The translations under genes and the position numbers were made by a program. A DNA stretch of 64,000 bases, taken from positions 62,001 through 126,000 of the forward strand of contig NZ_JAFGZD010000009.1 of the NCBI RefSeq assembly GCF_017165765.1, given 5' to 3'. The DNA is from Pseudomonas capsici. GTDB lineage: Bacteria; Pseudomonadota; Gammaproteobacteria; Pseudomonadales; Pseudomonadaceae. The notes beneath the pieces were generated by a model that saw only the letters and a list, made by a program, of their open reading frames with translations, was not told where the DNA came from and did not search any database. This document shows, piece after piece, positions 43,766 to 55,800 of this stretch; within the stretch, counting starts at the first letter, position 1, and the number at the start of each line of letters is the position of its first letter.

Positions 43766-44559
43766 AGCGATCCACCATTCCACATTCCAACAGTAAATCT
43801 GAGACGTGATGCTGTGCTCCCGAATACCTCCCGGTACCAGCACCTCATGATGTGACCCATTAGTTGTGTTTATAATTTAAGGAAAAGCTGAGTCACCGTA
43901 TTAGCTGAGTTTCAATTTTCCTCGCGACTGGAGGTCGCTTACTAGCCATAGCCCAGCTCTGGACATTAAACAAAATGTAGCTATTACAAAGCCAACTGAC
44001 AACCTGTCAGCAATGGTCAGACGCTTTCCATCAGACAGAATCATGGGCAATTCAGCCAGGTAAGGTACGGCAGCTTTATGCTTAAATTTATCGACCAGGC
44101 GATATAGCTATCAAGCTACAATCAACTGAGTCTTTTAAAAAATCATGTCCGAAATAATTTCTTACTCACTTCAAAGACTCGTCTAATTCAGTAGGCAATC
44201 CGTATACAATCGCAACCATAAGCTTTTTCATTAGAATATTTCAGGAGTGCCCCCTACCTTTTGAAAAAAACCACCGACTCTCATCAGGCACTCTTTCTGA
44301 AGATACACATCTATAAATTTTTCTGAAACAAGTTAAAGTCGGAGAATGACACTAACCTCATTATTATCAATAAATAATATCAGCGCAATAATTTGGATCG
44401 ATAAATTTAGTAAAGTCGCGCCCAAGCTTTACCATTCCTTGAGCAACCATACGACACCCACTTCATGAAGCCATATAGATTATCATCTTTAAAAACATTG
44501 TTAATCCCCACATACAAAAGATACCACTCGCAAGATTACCACCTAATAATAGATTTACC
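43766..44559. other. AT-rich region with no identifiable gene
   Basis: About 790 bases, much more AT-rich than the core genome, with frequent stops in all frames. A short hairpin GCGAC-TGGAG-GTCGC lies near 43924-43938. It may be debris of the rearranged effector module or the right end of the neighbouring island. I see no RNA gene or attachment site. Confidence 0.5.
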
Positions 44560-45237
44560 TTAACGAGACTTAACGGTATAAAGTTTCGACTTTCTAATTT
44601 CTCCCGTAAAGCCCAAGACATCCTTTAGATAATGACGCATGGCATGACAAAGCTCATCTGGAGCCCTAGGATCAAACAATATAGAGTCAATTAAATCAAT
44701 ACCACCAAAACTAACTACAATTCCTTTCAACACACCCCCCTCCTTTCTTTCGGCATTTGAATCAAACAGGATAGCTCTCACTTCGTTTTCATGCTCAAAA
44801 GCAGACCTTTTTACACATAGCAAATCAGCACCAAGAGAAGGGCTACTAAAATCACCATCATTCATGAGACATCCCAACTCTTCGGTTTCTTTTTTATAAG
44901 CTGCCATCCCTAGATAGTTGACTTTTTCCAAACGCCTTCTGAAGCCTTTATTACTTTGAGTATAGGCCCTCATAACCTTAGTTAACTTACCTACTTTGGT
45001 ACGAAGACGAACCCCGAGAAAGTTAGGAGAATATATTCTCCACATTGCATCTGACATGCTTGCTGTAGTCCAACACTGAGCAAAAATCGCATGATCATAG
45101 CTATGCTTTACGTGCGTTTCATACGGGTCCTCCCATTGAGACGGGTGCGAAAAAAAAAGTTCCCCCTTTAGCACCTGCACAGCATGGTCAAACCTCATGA
45201 TACGATACAGGTACTTATTATCTGATATCTTTGCCAT
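44560..45237 (-). CDS. DUF2971-family protein
   Basis: A 225-residue soluble protein with the DUF2971 pattern: N-terminal YLYRIMRFDHAVQVLKGELFFSHPSQWEDPYE, middle CWTTASMSDAMWRIYSPNFLGVRLRT, and late KRSAFEHENEVRAILFDS. The biochemical function of this family is not established to my knowledge; members are often found in accessory and defence-like islands. It lies 114 bases downstream of the nuclease-like gene on the same strand, with codon use AT-rich like that gene. Co-transcription is likely, as no terminator was seen between them. Confidence 0.75.
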   Translation of the reverse strand: MAKISDNKYLYRIMRFDHAVQVLKGELFFSHPSQWEDPYETHVKHSYDHAIFAQCWTTASMSDAMWRIYSPNFLGVRLRTKVGKLTKVMRAYTQSNKGFRRRLEKVNYLGMAAYKKETEELGCLMNDGDFSSPSLGADLLCVKRSAFEHENEVRAILFDSNAERKEGGVLKGIVVSFGGIDLIDSILFDPRAPDELCHAMRHYLKDVLGFTGEIRKSKLYTVKSR

Positions 45238-45351
45238 GCCCCACCTTGTACTTCATTATTAAACACTCAAAAAAGAAGCAACCATAAAGCCATAGAAATT
45301 CAAAGCCCCACCACCCACTTCACCGTCAAGCACCGAAGACAGATGCGGACA

Positions 45352-46785
45352 TCAACTTATCAAATCACTCCACTGCCGCCTAAAAATCTCAAAAACATTA
45401 TCACGCTCGCTTTTATAAACCCGAACTAAATTTTCGACATCCTTATCTTCTAACACAAGCATATAACCCCGTTTATCCTTAGCAGTGTCCTTACATCTTT
45501 CCAACAATAGTGACCTATCATCGAGAGACCGACATACCAAAATACCTACTTGTCCTCTGCTTGGGCCAAACCTAGAGGATAGCTGATCAACTTCAGGATT
45601 CCCGACTTCCTTCCCGTAGTTTTTACACTCAACAAATATTAAAGGAGCACAGTAATGAAGAGACAGCCATGCAAAAAAGCCACTTTTTGCCTCATTACTA
45701 TACGTGATATCAACTCGCTTCCGACCTTGATGTAAAACAGCCTGCTTTTTAGGATTACAAAGAGAAGGATAAAAAACAACAGAGAAGATTTTCTCGATTA
45801 CTTTTTCATAGGCGTCCGCATCTTTTCTACCTGGAGCCAAGGCTTTCATTTCAAGCACTAACGAATCCAGATTAGGAGGCTCAACTCCCTCCACCTCGGA
45901 AAGCTGCTCATGAGACAACGGTGGAGAAACTTGACTTTCTTTGAACTCCCTATACTCATCCAAAACCCTAGGGCGTAACTGAGTCTCTCTTACAGCAGCC
46001 AATTTATCACGCCCATATTTTTCCATTAGAGCTTTCTTCGTAACTCGCTCCCTACCGTCACTCAAAACCTCTACAAGACTTGACCTTGCGCTTAAGTGCT
46101 CTTGCTGCATTTGAGGTAATAAATAATGTCGATAGTATTCATCAAACCGGTAGCTAAGACGCTGCCGCACTAGAAGCTTAGGGACCAAAATCACTTTTCC
46201 ATAAGGTGTCATTGGCAAAGGGACCAGAGTCGTTTCCCACATGCCTGCCTCCGCATTCCATATAGGTCCAGAATCAACATCAGGAGTTAAAGGAACACCA
46301 TAAAAGGAACTCATATCCTGCGTATATCTTATAAGCGGTCCACGCAAAATATTGCACACTGCATCAGATATCATATCCGTTCCTATGCCCGGAATGAGCA
46401 ATGCTGTGTCCTCAAGATCTCTTAAAAGGCCGGTTTTTACAGCGTCACTTTGACTGAGAGCCCCCCAGACGCTTTTGGCTGATCCACTACCAAACCCATG
46501 CCCTCGAGACTCATTTGCCGAATAACCCAAATGAAACTCATTTCGTTCATTCAGTGATGAAAGTAGCCTTTGTGCTTTATCATTATTTCCAGAGCGGATT
46601 AGGGACAAAACTTCTTCAAAGAAAGTCTGGAGGAGTGAAGATAATTCATTACCCCATGGACTACTTAAAGATTTGATTGCAGCCGGCTCCAAGAATACAG
46701 GAACGTCAGTATCTAAACGAATATCGACAAAATCCAAATAAGGCTGCGTCAGCCCAAGCTTGAAATGTTCAGAAAATCTCATCAT
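45352..46785 (-). CDS. Restriction-endonuclease-like protein with C-terminal PD-(D/E)XK core
   Basis: A 477-residue protein. The N-terminal 300 residues match nothing I recognise. The C-terminal region from about 325 has a PD-(D/E)XK-like nuclease core: helix with Glu327/Glu331, beta strand RKRVDITY with Asp359, then PLIFVECKNYG with Glu386 and Lys388, and NPEVDQLSSRFGPSRGQVGILV with Gln401, as in Mrr-like restriction enzymes. No signal peptide or membrane segment. The ribosome site GAGGGA sits before tandem ATGs at 46785 and 46782. Low GC and position next to a conserved RNA gene suggest horizontal acquisition. A defence role is inferred. Confidence 0.72.
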   Translation of the reverse strand: MMRFSEHFKLGLTQPYLDFVDIRLDTDVPVFLEPAAIKSLSSPWGNELSSLLQTFFEEVLSLIRSGNNDKAQRLLSSLNERNEFHLGYSANESRGHGFGSGSAKSVWGALSQSDAVKTGLLRDLEDTALLIPGIGTDMISDAVCNILRGPLIRYTQDMSSFYGVPLTPDVDSGPIWNAEAGMWETTLVPLPMTPYGKVILVPKLLVRQRLSYRFDEYYRHYLLPQMQQEHLSARSSLVEVLSDGRERVTKKALMEKYGRDKLAAVRETQLRPRVLDEYREFKESQVSPPLSHEQLSEVEGVEPPNLDSLVLEMKALAPGRKDADAYEKVIEKIFSVVFYPSLCNPKKQAVLHQGRKRVDITYSNEAKSGFFAWLSLHYCAPLIFVECKNYGKEVGNPEVDQLSSRFGPSRGQVGILVCRSLDDRSLLLERCKDTAKDKRGYMLVLEDKDVENLVRVYKSERDNVFEIFRRQWSDLIS

Positions 46786-47066
46786 TCCCTCGATGACAGT
46801 CAGGTCTAGACCTTACAATACCGGGACGCGAGTCATTTTGCCATCATCTCAACACCAAGCGAATAGAACAGACGCAGGATCAAGCCAGCGTGCTCACCGT
46901 CAAGTTGAGATATCTATCAGACGGACAGAACATGGGGCATTGGAGGTGAGATGAGCAAAAGGTGAATTGCAGCTTACTGTAAACCGCTTAGCTGTACCTA
47001 AGCTGTCACACTTTGATTGTTTTGCTGATAAAACCCCTGCAAACCACAAGGATTCAAAATAAAGGT

Positions 47067-47176
47067 GGCAACCCCACCAGCCACACCCCGGCACACAATG
47101 TTCCCGCTATGGCTGCTCCCTTCCGGGCCTGACCAGGTTGACGGGTAATCGTTGCGGGGGGACCGATGGGGTCACC
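47067..47176 (-). ncRNA. ffs: 4.5S signal recognition particle RNA
   Basis: On the minus strand, the conserved tip GGTCAGGCCCGGAAGGGAGC is the SRP RNA domain IV core that binds Ffh. The flanks pair over 12 positions, GGTGACCCCATC at the 5' end with GGTGGGGTTGCC at the 3' end. CCCGCAACGATTACCCG on the ascending arm is typical of Pseudomonas. The exact 5' and 3' ends are estimates. The 3' end runs into TTTATTTTG, a likely termination tract. Confidence 0.93.
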
Positions 47177-47208
47177 ATAACGACACTCGCCAGTCGGCGA
47201 GCCGCGCC

Positions 47209-47236
47209 ATTGTACCGGTCTGGCGCGAAGTTACAA
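47209..47236 (-). promoter_or_regulatory. Promoter of the 4.5S RNA gene
   Basis: On the minus strand, TTGTAA (47236-47231), a 16-base spacer and TACAAT (47214-47209) make a sigma-70-type promoter. Transcription would start near 47202, giving a precursor about 26 bases longer than the mature RNA, as in E. coli where RNase P trims the leader. Confidence 0.6.
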
Positions 47237-47298
47237 CCCGTAATCCCGGATAAAAATTCGAGATTGCTCAAGCACTTGCCTGACAAGGCCCCGACGGG

Positions 47299-47327
47299 TT
47301 GCAGGGAGCAGGTTCGGGGCTTATAGT
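47299..47327 (+). promoter_or_regulatory. Candidate promoter of the structured leader
   Basis: TTGCAG (47299-47304), 17-base spacer, TATAGT (47322-47327; 5 of 6 to consensus). The start would be near 47334, exactly where the structured part begins. Confidence 0.5.
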
Positions 47328-47333
47328 CGCGCC

Positions 47334-47569
47334 GTCGCTGCTCATCAGCGATGGGGTGTGGAAGCCCCGCTGTGTCAGGAGTGCGCAGACGCACGTATCA
47401 GTAATCGGACGCCATAAGGTGTCCGATGGCTATGTTATGGCGGCTGTGCGCTGGGGCACCTTCGGGTGCGCCGGGTTACTCCTACCGGTCTTCCACACCC
47501 GCGCACAGCTGCCACCCACTCATGTGGAAGTGAGTTTTTGGCAGCTCCATTTAAATCAGGAGTTAGACC
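47334..47569 (+). ncRNA. Long structured 5' leader, possible regulatory RNA
   Basis: Many perfect stems occur in about 236 bases. GGGTGTGGAAG (47354-47364) pairs with CTTCCACACCC (47490-47500). ATCGGACGCC-ATAA-GGTGTCCGAT is a hairpin at 47404-47427. GCACC-TTCG-GGTGC at 47456-47469 is a UUCG-tetraloop hairpin. GGCGGCTGTGCGC (47439-47451) pairs with GCGCACAGCTGCC (47501-47513). AGCTGCCA..ACTCA / TGAGT..TGGCAGCT (47507-47546) is a hairpin just before the AGGAG at 47558. Several pairings exclude one another. I recall similar leaders before small genes in several copies in Pseudomonas genomes, unverified here. Confidence 0.65.
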
Positions 47570-47626
47570 ATGTTCAAAATCACCCCCAATCCCCCCGCCC
47601 CCGCCCAACGCGGAGGTGCAGCATGA
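47570..47626 (+). CDS. 18-residue ORF (leader peptide or truncated small protein)
   Basis: ATG 47570 with an excellent AGGAG 7 bases upstream encodes MFKITPNPPAPAQRGGAA and stops at TGA 47624-47626, overlapping the next ATG (ATGA). The beginning MFKITPNPP is like the starts of a family of roughly 90-120-residue Pseudomonas proteins, so this may be a truncated member or a genuine leader peptide coupling translation to the next gene. Confidence 0.55.
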   Translation: MFKITPNPPAPAQRGGAA

Positions 47627-47898
47627 CGCGCTTTGTCCCGCTCAGAAGCAACAACACCGATACCCCCGTGCTGCATATCGACAGTCAGGCACCGCTGGAT
47701 TTTCTGTTTGCCAGTGCCGACCGGCGCATCCGCATGGCCCGGCGTCTGCTGGAATGCCTGGACGGTGCCGATGACAGCGATGTGCGTTATATGGCCAATG
47801 CCGCGCTGATGCTGTTGAGCGACGGCTGCGATGCGCTGGATGCCGTGGAGAAGCAGGTGTTTCGCTTTGTGGCGGATGGGGCTGCGGTCAGGCATTAG
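47623..47898 (+). CDS. Small Pseudomonas protein, unknown function (DUF3077-like)
   Basis: A 91-residue protein (MTRFVPLRSNNTDTPVLHIDSQAPLDF...). The pattern of a variable start followed by ARRLLECLDGADDSDVRYMANAALMLLSDGCDALDAVEKQVF resembles small helical proteins of Pseudomonas such as DUF3077/DUF6124 types; that link is from memory and tentative. GCGGAGG sits 7 bases before the ATG. It is coupled by overlap to the 18-residue ORF and lies downstream of the structured leader. The function is unknown. Confidence 0.65.
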   Translation: MTRFVPLRSNNTDTPVLHIDSQAPLDFLFASADRRIRMARRLLECLDGADDSDVRYMANAALMLLSDGCDALDAVEKQVFRFVADGAAVRH

Positions 47899-47933
47899 CC
47901 GTAAGGCTGTGTGTTTTGCTGCCTGATGACGCT

Positions 47934-47956
47934 GTCGCGAGCAAGCTCCCTCCCAC
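47934..47956 (-). repeat. Single REP element
   Basis: GTCGCGAGCAAGCTCCCTCC plus CAC, i.e. GTGGGAGGGAGCTTGCTC... on the minus strand: a common Pseudomonas REP consensus, unpaired here, just after the small protein gene. Confidence 0.8.
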
Positions 47957-47996
47957 GGGATGAGTGCAATCCTTGCGGGAAGGGTCAAGGCGGTTT

Positions 47997-49169
47997 CTAC
48001 GGGTTGGCGGCCTGGAGCACTTCGTCTGCCTTGCCACCATTACCCTGGATAACGAGGTGGATGAAGTGCAGCTTGGCGATGGCGGCGGCTGGCAGGACGA
48101 AGGGATAGAAGTCGGGCTGGCCCATGCTGCGTGACAGTTCGTTGAGCATGCTGGCCAGTTCTATCCAGGCGTTGACGAACGACAGGAACGCCGGGCCGTC
48201 CGGGTGTTGTGGCTCGTACAGGGTTTCCAGCGGGAATGGCTGGTAGTCCATTTCCATTTCCCGGGCGCTCATGCCCAGGCCCAGCGCGGTGTCCACCGCA
48301 TCCATCATGTGCAGGTAATGCGCCCAGGTTTCCGCCCAGTCTTCCCACGGGTGCATGGTCGCGTAGGCGCTGACGAAGTGCTGCTGCCAGCCTTCCGGCG
48401 CGCCGTTCTGGTAATGCTGCTCCAGCGCATCGGCGTAACTGGCGCGCTCGTCGCCGAACAGCGTGCGAAAGCCGTCGAGCCAGTCAGTGTCGGCGATCAA
48501 CCGGTCCCAGTAATAGTGGCCGACCTCATGGCGAAAATGCCCCAGCAAGGTCCGATACGGTTCGTGCATCTGCACGCGCACCGCTTCGCGATGGGCGTCG
48601 TCGGCTTCTTCGATGTTCAGGGTAATCAGGCCATTGGCGTGGCCGGTGGTCGGCAGTTTGCCTTCCAGGTCGACGCCGACGAAATCGAAGGCCAGACCCG
48701 TTTCTTCGTCGATGCTCTTGGGGATGACTTCCAGGCCCAGCGAGATCAGTTGGGCCACCAGCCGCCGCTTGGCGGTTTCGACCTTGCGCCAGCGCTCGGG
48801 GTTTTCCGGGACGGACAGGTCGGGAATGGTGCGGTTCAGGCTACAGGCGATGCAGAACTCGCCGCTGTTATGGGCGGGAAACAGCCAGTTGCAGGCGGCG
48901 GGCGTGAGCAGGTTGGCGCAGCGCCGGTAGAGGCCTGCGCCGGGCTGTTCGCTGAGGCGCCAGGTGTCGGGTTCGCCAGCGGGTTCCAGCGCGGCGATGC
49001 GCTCCTGTTCGGGCAGGTAGCCCAACGCCGCCGAGCAGGCCAGGCACTGGGAGTTGGGAAAGAACACCGACTGGCCGCAGCGGCATTGCCAGACCTTGCT
49101 GTTGCGCTTTGTTTCGCTGACGAAAGGTGCAGCGATCCGTGAACTCAATTGTTCAAAAAAGCGGTACAT
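47997..49169 (-). CDS. Zinc-ribbon and putative zinc metallopeptidase protein
   Basis: A 390-residue protein. The N-terminal zinc ribbon (WQCRCGQSVFFPNSQCLACSAALGY) is at about 27-52. The gluzincin-like core is HFRHEVGHYYWDRLIAD near 210 with the HExxH motif. LFGDERASYADALEQHY near 240 holds an acidic third ligand candidate, and HPWEDWAETWAHYLHMMDAVDT near 272-290 is further conserved. This is the layout of the 'putative zinc-binding metallopeptidase' family. The substrate is unknown and there is no signal peptide. It is flanked by REP elements at both ends. Confidence 0.85.
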   Translation of the reverse strand: MYRFFEQLSSRIAAPFVSETKRNSKVWQCRCGQSVFFPNSQCLACSAALGYLPEQERIAALEPAGEPDTWRLSEQPGAGLYRRCANLLTPAACNWLFPAHNSGEFCIACSLNRTIPDLSVPENPERWRKVETAKRRLVAQLISLGLEVIPKSIDEETGLAFDFVGVDLEGKLPTTGHANGLITLNIEEADDAHREAVRVQMHEPYRTLLGHFRHEVGHYYWDRLIADTDWLDGFRTLFGDERASYADALEQHYQNGAPEGWQQHFVSAYATMHPWEDWAETWAHYLHMMDAVDTALGLGMSAREMEMDYQPFPLETLYEPQHPDGPAFLSFVNAWIELASMLNELSRSMGQPDFYPFVLPAAAIAKLHFIHLVIQGNGGKADEVLQAANP

Positions 49170-49264
49170 GGTGGTTTCCCCGTGGTCCGTGAACAGACTA
49201 GATCATGGGGCGTTGCAGGGGTTCCGTGAGATTTTGGGGGCCTGGGACATTCAATGAACTGGCT

Positions 49265-49287
49265 GTCGCGGGCAAGCCCCCTCCCAC
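49265..49287 (-). repeat. Single REP element
   Basis: GTCGCGGGCAAGCCCCCTCC plus CAC, same family as the element at 47934, in the same orientation, 8 bases beyond the ligA stop codon. Confidence 0.8.
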
Positions 49288-49295
49288 AGGAATTT

Positions 49296-52585
<3,290 letters not shown>

Positions 52586-52836
52586 GTATTCCAGTGCCTC
52601 TAATGAAGAATTTTCAAAATAAGGGCCTAAACCCCTTTAATACGTGGTGCCAAGTCTATGTTCTAACTGGCATTTTGCCCACGTCGAAATAAAAAAGTGG
52701 TCACTAAACTAGCACGACCAAAGGTAACTTTACACCGTCTGTTGCACCTGTATGGCGCTCGGGGTGGTATCTATCGCTACCGTTTCACAGTTTTGGGCCA
52801 TTAAAAGGCCATTTACCGGCTAAATATCGGTCCAGA

Positions 52837-55800
52837 TCAGGCATCCACAAGGGCCATCGCCTCCTCGACATCCACCGCTACCAGCCGCGAACAGCCGGGT
52901 TCGTGCATGGTTACGCCCATCAACTGGTCAGCCATTTCCATGGCGATCTTGTTGTGGGTGATGTAGATGAACTGCACCGTTTGTGACATTTCTTTCACCA
53001 AGCGTGCATAACGTCCTACGTTGGCGTCATCCAGTGGCGCATCGACCTCATCGAGCATGCAGAACGGTGCCGGGTTGAGTTTGAAAATCGCGAAAACCAG
53101 TGCCAATGCCGTCAGGGCTTTTTCCCCACCGGACAGCAAATGAATCGTGCTGTTCTTCTTGCCAGGGGGACGCGCCATGATAGTCACCCCTGTATCGAGT
53201 AAATCTTCGCCCGTCAGTTCCAAATAAGCGGAGCCGCCACCGAAAACTTTCGGAAATAGCGCCTGGATTCCGCTGTTTATCTGATCGAAGGTCTCCTTGA
53301 AGCGGTTGCGGGTTTCCTTGTCGATCTTGCGGATGACGTTTTCCAGGGTCTCCAGTGCTTCCACCAGATCGGCGTTCTGGGCGTCGAGGTAACGCTTGCG
53401 CTCGGACTGTTGCTGGTACTCGTCGATGGCCGCGAGGTTGATGGCGCCCAGACGCTGGATACGTCCCGCAATGCTTTCAAGCTGCTGTTCGGCGCTCGCC
53501 TCGCTGGCTTCGGGGCTCAAGGTGGCGAGCACGCCATGCAGGTCATAACCGTCTTCGTGCAACTGGTCCTGCAAGGCCTTGCGCCGCACGGTCAGGGATT
53601 GCCATTCCAGACGCTGCTGTTCCAGTTGGCCGCGCAGCAGTTGCGATTGCTGTTCGGCCTGGGTACGACGCTTCTCGGCATCGCGCAGTTCGCGGTCGGC
53701 ATCTTCCAGGGCGATTTTGGCGATACGCATTTCGTCATCGACGACCATGCGTTTTTCCAGCAATTCTTCGAGCTTGAGGCGCAGCTCTTCCAGCGGGGCC
53801 TGCCCTTCTTCAAGGTTCAGGCTCAGTTGTTCGCTTTTTTCGGACAGGCGCTCGGACTGCATCTTCAGGCGCTCCAGCGCCTGGCGCGTGGAGTCGTGCT
53901 GCGCCTTGATCGAACCCAGACGCACCGCCAGTTGGTGGCTGCGGTCCTTGTGCTGGCGGGCCTCCTGACGCACCCGATCCAGACGCTCGCGCAGGCTGTC
54001 GCGCTGGGCTTGCAGGATTTCGCGCTGCTCGGTGTCCTGGGCCATGGCGTCCAGCGCGTCCTGCAGTTGCACGCGGGATTCGCCCAGGTGTTCATGCTCC
54101 ATGGCGCGCTGTTCGCCCACCTCGGTCAGCTCTTCGTCCAGCCGGGTGCGGCGCAGGCTCAACTGTTCGACCTTGGCCTTGGCAGCAGACAATTGGGCCT
54201 TGAGTTCGCCTTGCTGGCGGGCTTCGTCCTGCAGGCGACGGCGCAGTTGTTCGCGGGTTTCTTCCTGTTGTGTCTGTTGCTCGCGCAACGACAGCAGTTG
54301 TTCTTCGCGAGCGGCCAGCGCCGCTTCCAGTTCGTCACGCTCCAGCCCCAGGCGTTGCAATTCCTGACCACGGGCCAGCACACCGCTCTGGGCTTCACTG
54401 GCGCGACGCACGCGCAGGAAATGCCGACCGACCCAGTAACCGTCGCGGCTGATAAAGCTTTGCCCTTCACCCAACTGCCCACGTCGCGCCAGGGCTTCGT
54501 CGAGGTTTTCCACCGGCATGACCTGGCCCAGCCAGGCCGACAGGTCCACCGGGCTGTCGACCTTGTCCAGCAGGCTGCCCGGCAGGCGACGGGTATCGGC
54601 ATCGGGGCTCAACAGGCGCAGGTCGCCTTGCTGGAAACCGGCCAGGTCGAGCCCGGCAAAATCGTCCACCAGCACCGCTTGCAGGTCGGCCCCCAGCACG
54701 GTTTCCACCGCCAGTTCCCAACCGGCTTCGACGTTCAGCCCTTCGGCCAGCCGTGGGCGCTCGGCCAGTTGCTGATCGCGCAGCCACTCGGCGGTGCCGG
54801 TGTCCGGGTCGAGCGCCGCCTGTTGCAAGGCCTCCAGCGAAGCCAGGCGACCGTTCAGGCGTTGCAGCTCGCCCTGAGCCTGTTGCTGGGCCTGATTGGC
54901 CTGTTGCAATTGCTCGCGCAGTTGCTCCAGTTGCTCGACCACCTGCCCTTCGTTGAGGTGCAGTTCGTCGATGGTCATTTCCCGGGTAGCGAGGTCCTCG
55001 CTCAGTTCGAGAATGGCCGCGTCTTCGGGGTCGGCCGCCAGCAACTGGCGTTCTTCATTGAGACGGCGCTGACGCTCGGCCAGCCGCTCGATGCTTTGCT
55101 CCAGTTGTTGAATGCGTGATTGTTGCACTTGAGCCTGACGCTGCGGCTCGGCTGATTGCTGGTTGAAGGCGTCCCACTTTTCCTGCCAGCCCTGCATGCC
55201 GGCTTCGGCGTCTTCCAGGGCGATGGCCGACTCTTCGGCGGCGGCGCTGGTCATTTCCTGTTCCGGTTCGAGCATTTCCAGCTCTTCGTCCAGGGTCGCC
55301 AGCAAGGTGGTGTCGTGGCCCAGATGCGATTCGGTTTCCTGACGGGCACGCTCGGCTTCGCGCAGGTCGTCCTGCAACTGGCGCAGGCGTTGCTGACCGT
55401 GCTGGATGCTCTGCTCGACCCGGGCGATGTCGCCGCCCACGGAATAGAAACGCCCTTGCACCTGATTGAAACGCTCGGACAGGTCGTGGTGCCCGTCACG
55501 CAGCCGCTCGATGCTGGCATCGGCGCTGCGCTGGTCGGCTACCAGGGCCTCGAAACCGATTTCCTGGTTACCGATCACCGCCTCGCGCTGGCCGACCTGT
55601 TCGTTCAGGGTCTGCCAGCGCAGGGCCGACAGTTGCGCCTTGAGCTGCCGCTCTTCGGCCTTGTATTCCTGATACTTCTCGGCGGCCTGGGCCTGACGAT
55701 GCAGGCGTTCAAGCTGGCGTTCGAGCTCTTCGCGCAAGTCGGTCAGGCGGGCGAGGTTTTCGTGGGTGCGACGAATGCGGTTTTCGGTTTCCCGGCGACG

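Noticed and set aside
41004..46785. Prophage or integrative element
   Set aside because: No integrase, transposase, attachment repeats or tRNA target could be seen; island borders are marked only by base composition.
53410..55119. 569-codon plus-strand open frame inside smc
   Set aside because: Leu/Gln-rich antisense of the SMC coiled coil; not a gene.
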